From Pascua guehoae (lineage: Eukaryota > Basidiomycota > Tremellomycetes > Trichosporonales > Trichosporonaceae), in the NCBI GenBank assembly GCA_001600415.1, contig BCJX01000014.1:467779-531778 (forward strand): a stretch of DNA of 64,000 nt, given 5' to 3'. This document shows, in pieces, positions 60,925-64,000 of this stretch. Under the pieces are notes generated by a model. That model was given only the letters and a program-made list of their open reading frames with translations, had not been told where the DNA came from and searched no databases. Made by a program: the position numbers and the translations under genes. Position 1 is the first letter of the stretch; each line of letters opens with the position of its first letter.

Positions 60925-62069
60925 ATGGTCAAGCGAATCGTCCGCGTCGCCCTCCTCCTCTGCGACACTCCCGTGAGTCATCCGTCCACCAGCCCCTGCT
61001 GACAACAGCTCGAACCCATTCGCAAGGAATGTGGAACCTGTGCGTGTCAACAATGTTCTGCGCTCTGCACGACTGTGACTAACGGTTAGACTATGACATC
61101 TACAAGGACTGGCTCCTCAAGGCTCTTGCCAACTACCCAGACGCTACCGTTGCCCAGGGCACCGAGCTCGTGATGGACGGTTATGACGTTGTCACCAAGC
61201 AGGAGTATCCACCAGCCGAGCGCCTCAAGGCTGGTGGACCGGACGCGTACGATGTGGTGATGCTCACTGGGTCTAGTACGTGCCATTTCAGTTTACTTTG
61301 ACACTGTCACCTTGCTTGTTTTGCGCCCATCTGCGACTTGGACACTTTCCCTCCCTTGCTGCCCTTCCTTCGCCTTCCCCGCTACGCGTTCTCTGTCCCA
61401 CTGCACAACTAACACTCTCAGAGCACACGTCATATGACCCAAAGAGCCCTTTCGCCCCCACCCTCATCTCGTTTGTCCGTGACGTCGCGTCGTCTCCCAA
61501 GACCCAGCACATCAAGCTCGTTGGTGTCTGCTACGGCCACCAGATCATCTCCCTCGCGCTGGGGGGAGAGTGCTGCCAGGGTCAGAACGGCTGGGAGATC
61601 GGTGTCTATGGGTGCAACATTACAAAGGAGGGCCGCTGGTGGTGGTCCGACTCTGTGGCGCAGAACGGCTCTGATAAGATTGTGAGTTGGAGCTCATCCG
61701 TTCCGCATGCTAATTCCACAGTATGTCGAGCAAATGCACAAGGACCACGTCCCAACCCTTCCCCCCGGCTGCCAGCTTCTCCTCACGTCGGACAAGTACC
61801 CCGTCCACTCGTTCGCCAAGCTCCACTCGTCGTCTACTCCCGACAAGCCGCGCGCCCAGGTCTTCACGATCCAGGGCCACCCCGAGTTCACGCCATTCAT
61901 TGTTTCGCACATTGTGGACGTGCGTGAGGGGGCTGGTATCTTCAACCCCGAAACTGCTGCCGAGGCACGCCGTCGCCTTCCAGGCAAGGACGGCAACGGA
62001 GGAGAAGGATACGGTCGTCTTGGCGCTGCAATCTGGCGTGTCATGCTCGAGGAGCTCCCGCCAAAGTGA
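60925..62069 (+). CDS. Class I glutamine amidotransferase-like protein
   Basis: Exons 60925-60972, 61009-61039, 61090-61275, 61422-61681 and 61722-62069 give 290 residues if the frame ends at TGA 62067-62069. The fold is GMP-synthase-like GATase1: nucleophile Cys125 in LVGVCYGHQI, oxyanion region MLTGSKHTSYD, and catalytic His228/Glu230 in TIQGHPEF. An EQMHKDHVPTLPPG segment matches YLR126C/SPCC-type fungal relatives, whose substrate is unknown. Hydrolysis of glutamine or a gamma-glutamyl compound is the family expectation. The terminal AAGTGAG is also a good intron donor: splicing from 62065 to 62128 removes the stop and continues in frame into UBA3. So this may be the N-terminal part of a fusion, or an intron-retained form. 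Confidence 0.88.
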
Positions 62070-62127
62070 GATCTTCCATCTGAGCTACTAGAACGAGGAG
62101 AATCATGGGCTAATGCAATCTTGTCAG
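62066..62127 (+). other. Candidate 62-nt intron joining GATase and UBA3
   Basis: Donor AAA/GTGAGA, branch GGGCTAATGC, acceptor TTGTCAG/CC. The size and signals equal those of undisputed introns in this window. Splicing joins CCA-AA to C-CCA-TAC, keeping frame. No GT lies between the GATase stop and the acceptor except within TTGTCAG, and no in-frame ATG precedes the conserved UBA3 N-terminus. Confidence 0.6.
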
Positions 62128-63742
62128 CCCATACGTGTCCGACGAATCGCGCTACACTCATATTGACAAGATTCTCGACCGCGCAGGCCCTTCAACAGAT
62201 CCAGACTACGACGCAGAACTGGTGCGCTTCTAACTCTCTGACAATGCTGACGTCCAAGGCCAAAAAGATGCTTCGTCATGACGCCAAGGTGCTGGTCATT
62301 GGTGCCGGTGGACTGGGCTGCGAGATCCTTCAGAACCTCGCCCTCAGTATGTGCTTGGTTCGTTACGCTCGCTAACAGTCAGCGGGTTTCAGCGACATCC
62401 ATGTCATCGACATGGACACTATTGACGTGTCCAACCTGAACCGCCAGTTCTTGTTCCGGTAAGTTGACTCTTTTGGTACGACACTAACGATGCAAGCGAA
62501 GCAGACGTCGGCAAGTCTAAAGCACGGGTGGCGGCCGCCTTTATCATGAAGCGCGTACCTGGTGTCAAGGTTACTGCGTGAGTGCGACGTATCGTTGACC
62601 TCCTAACAAATTAGCCACCACAGCAAGATCCAGGACCACCCAATTTCGTTTTACATGCAGTTTGACATTGTCATCGCGGGCCTTGACTCGATCTCTGCGC
62701 GCCGCTGGATCAATGCCACGCTTGTGTCCATGGTCGACGAGGAGAACCCCAAGAGCCTCAAGCCTCTCATCGATGGTGGCACCGAAGGTGAGAAGGTTCT
62801 ACAAACAACAAGAGGTGCTAACAAATGACAGGTTTCAAGGGGCAGGCTCGTGTGATCCTCCCGACCATTACGTCATGCTATGAGTGCTCGGTGAGGGCTT
62901 TGACATGAGTTTGGGCTGACTCCAGATCGACATGCTCACCCCTCCTACCGCATTCCCTATCTGCACCATCGCCAACACCCCGCGTTTGCCCGAGCATTGC
63001 ATTGAGTGGGCGAGTGTCCTCGAGTGGCCTCGCATGTTCAAGGGTGGGTACCTCTACGGTCGTGTACAGATCTCACCCATCAGACAAGAAACTTGACACG
63101 GATGACCCGGAGCACATCGACTGGCTCTTTGAAAAGGCGTCGACTCGCGCGGCCGAGTTTAACATTGAGGGCGTGACCTGGCAACTCACACAGGGTGTCG
63201 TCAAGAACATTATCCCTGCGATTGCCAGCACGAACGCCATCATTTCGGCTTCTTGCTGCAACGAGGCACTCAAGATCGCAACGAGCAGTGCTCCGTTCCT
63301 CAACAACTACATGATGGTGTGTCTGCTTGGCTCGGATCTTCCCAGGCTTACACAACAGTATGTGGGCAACGACTCGGTCTACACGTTCACGTTTGAACAT
63401 GAAAAACGTCCCGAGTGCCCCGTGTGCGGTGGCGAGTCGCTTTCTGCCCAGGTTGGCCGTGACTGGACGCTTGAGAAACTCGTCGAGTGGCTTGAGCTGC
63501 GTCAAGATCTGTGAGTTTGCTGTCGGGCAAGTCGAGGCTGACTGAGAAGGCAGATCAAGCGCCCCTCGCTCGCGTACTCTTCTGGCGCACCGCTCTTCTT
63601 CCAGGCGCCACCACAGCTCTACGAGACAACCAAGGGTAACTTGGAGAAGCTGGTGGTTGACCTTGTACCCGAGGGCGAGGAGCTGGTGGTGACCGATCCT
63701 GGGCTGCCGTTCAACCTCACTGTGGCTGTGTCATTCACGTAG
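62128..63742 (+). CDS. UBA3: NEDD8-activating enzyme E1 catalytic subunit Uba3
   Basis: Adenylates NEDD8/Rub1 with its Ula1/APPBP1 partner and passes it to Ubc12 for cullin modification. Exons 62128-62221, 62259-62346, 62383-62458, 62497-62577, 62615-62787, 62832-62890, 62926-63043, 63084-63316, 63359-63510 and 63550-63742, 422 residues. The N-terminus SRYTHIDKILDRAGPSTDP matches Uba3 starts. Also present: ATP-binding VLVIGAGGLGCEIL, HVIDMDTIDVSNLNRQFLFR, zinc-binding SCYEC and CPVCGG, catalytic Cys in FPICTIANTPRLPEHCIEW, and a ubiquitin-fold C-terminal domain from QIKRPSLAY. The first internal intron (62222-62258) is only 37 nt. No in-frame ATG precedes the conserved start; the first one, at MLRHDAKVL in exon 2, would drop about 34 residues. 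Initiation therefore seems to depend on the upstream GATase exon. Confidence 0.92.
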
Positions 63743-64000
63743 TGAGCCATTCTTGCAGTGTGATGGGTAGAGTTCCACTGCATCCTATTCTTCTCCCACC
63801 TGGTATCGGGTGTTGAGATCTGGTTGTGAGCATTGTTTGTGTACAAGAGGGGATGGCGCCATATGCATGATGTGTAGCCTCTGGTGGATGTAATACTGAC
63901 GCTGTCGAGTTTTGACAGCGACAGATGCCAAGAAGCCAAGGCTGGCGGACAGGGGAGGCTCGAACCTGGTCCCTTTTTGTTGACTGGGACGAGTTGTGAA
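63743..64000. other. UBA3 3' flank to window end
   Basis: No gene is seen. A TRNA-like GGCTCGAACCTGG segment near 63960 was examined and not accepted. Confidence 0.5.

Noticed and set aside
63940..64000. tRNA-like 3' end on the minus strand (AGGTTCGAGCCT near 63960)
   Set aside because: The T-stem does not pair around a normal seven-base TTCGANC loop, and no acceptor or D-arm partner is present before the window ends.

Overview
This is a nuclear contig segment from an intron-rich, GC-rich fungus. Genes carry many introns of about 37-70 nt with GTRNGT donors and CTAAY or CTGAC branch points. The proteins are typical fungal orthologues, and several tRNA genes carry introns. A basidiomycete yeast-like lineage (Tremellomycetes, perhaps Trichosporonales) fits best; this is inferred from gene structure and protein character, not from a marker gene. 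Two N bases (about 138 and 150) and several long C/G homopolymers point to draft-quality stretches.

Layout. 1-7.2 kb: a decayed Ty3/gypsy-type retrotransposon on the minus strand, with a 24-bp tandem repeat beyond its 3' end. 8.7-11.0 kb: TOM70, the mitochondrial import receptor (minus). 11.5-14.2 kb: an unassigned 836-residue protein with a polyproline run and a basic segment (minus). 15.0-20.2 kb: the TORC2 subunit Rictor/Avo3, 19 exons (minus). 21.1-23.0 kb: a mucin-like single-pass membrane protein (minus). 25.0-26.1 kb: a small secreted protein with a possible beta-trefoil fold. 27.3-28.5 kb: a multi-pass membrane protein. 28.7-29.9 kb: an EVE-domain protein (minus), sharing a 212-bp divergent promoter with DBP6, a DEAD-box ribosome-biogenesis helicase (30.1-32.6 kb). 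33.3-34.8 kb: a Rab6/Ypt6/Ryh1 GTPase. 35.9-38.7 kb: a sugar-porter MFS transporter with 20 exons. 38.7-42.5 kb: intergenic, with a 9-bp minisatellite and an intron-containing tRNA-Ser(GCT). 42.5-43.5 kb: a four-helix membrane protein with a 77-nt G/C tract in an intron. 46.1-47.6 kb: VPS51. 48.2-50.7 kb: an array of seven tRNA genes (five Ala-AGC, one Ala-CGC, one Val-AAC), all with introns, in duplicated flanks. 52.2-54.6 kb: an allantoate/nicotinate-type MFS permease (minus). 54.6-58.3 kb: intergenic, with a 300-bp tandem duplication and a second tRNA-Ser(GCT). 58.3-60.5 kb: the splicing-associated protein ESS2 (minus). 60.9-63.7 kb: a class I glutamine amidotransferase ORF joined by a good in-frame intron to UBA3, the catalytic subunit of the NEDD8-activating enzyme.

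Most of the window is housekeeping: protein import, TORC2 signalling, vesicle tethering and Rab control, ribosome assembly, splicing, neddylation and nutrient uptake. There is no operon-like pathway cluster. The most unusual points are the predicted amidotransferase-UBA3 splice fusion, the two consecutive 4-nt micro-exons encoding the DTAGQ motif of the Rab gene, the micro-exon-rich transporters, and the expanded tRNA-Ala array with 8-nt introns. All gene models were spliced by eye and checked for reading-frame continuity; transcript data were not available.
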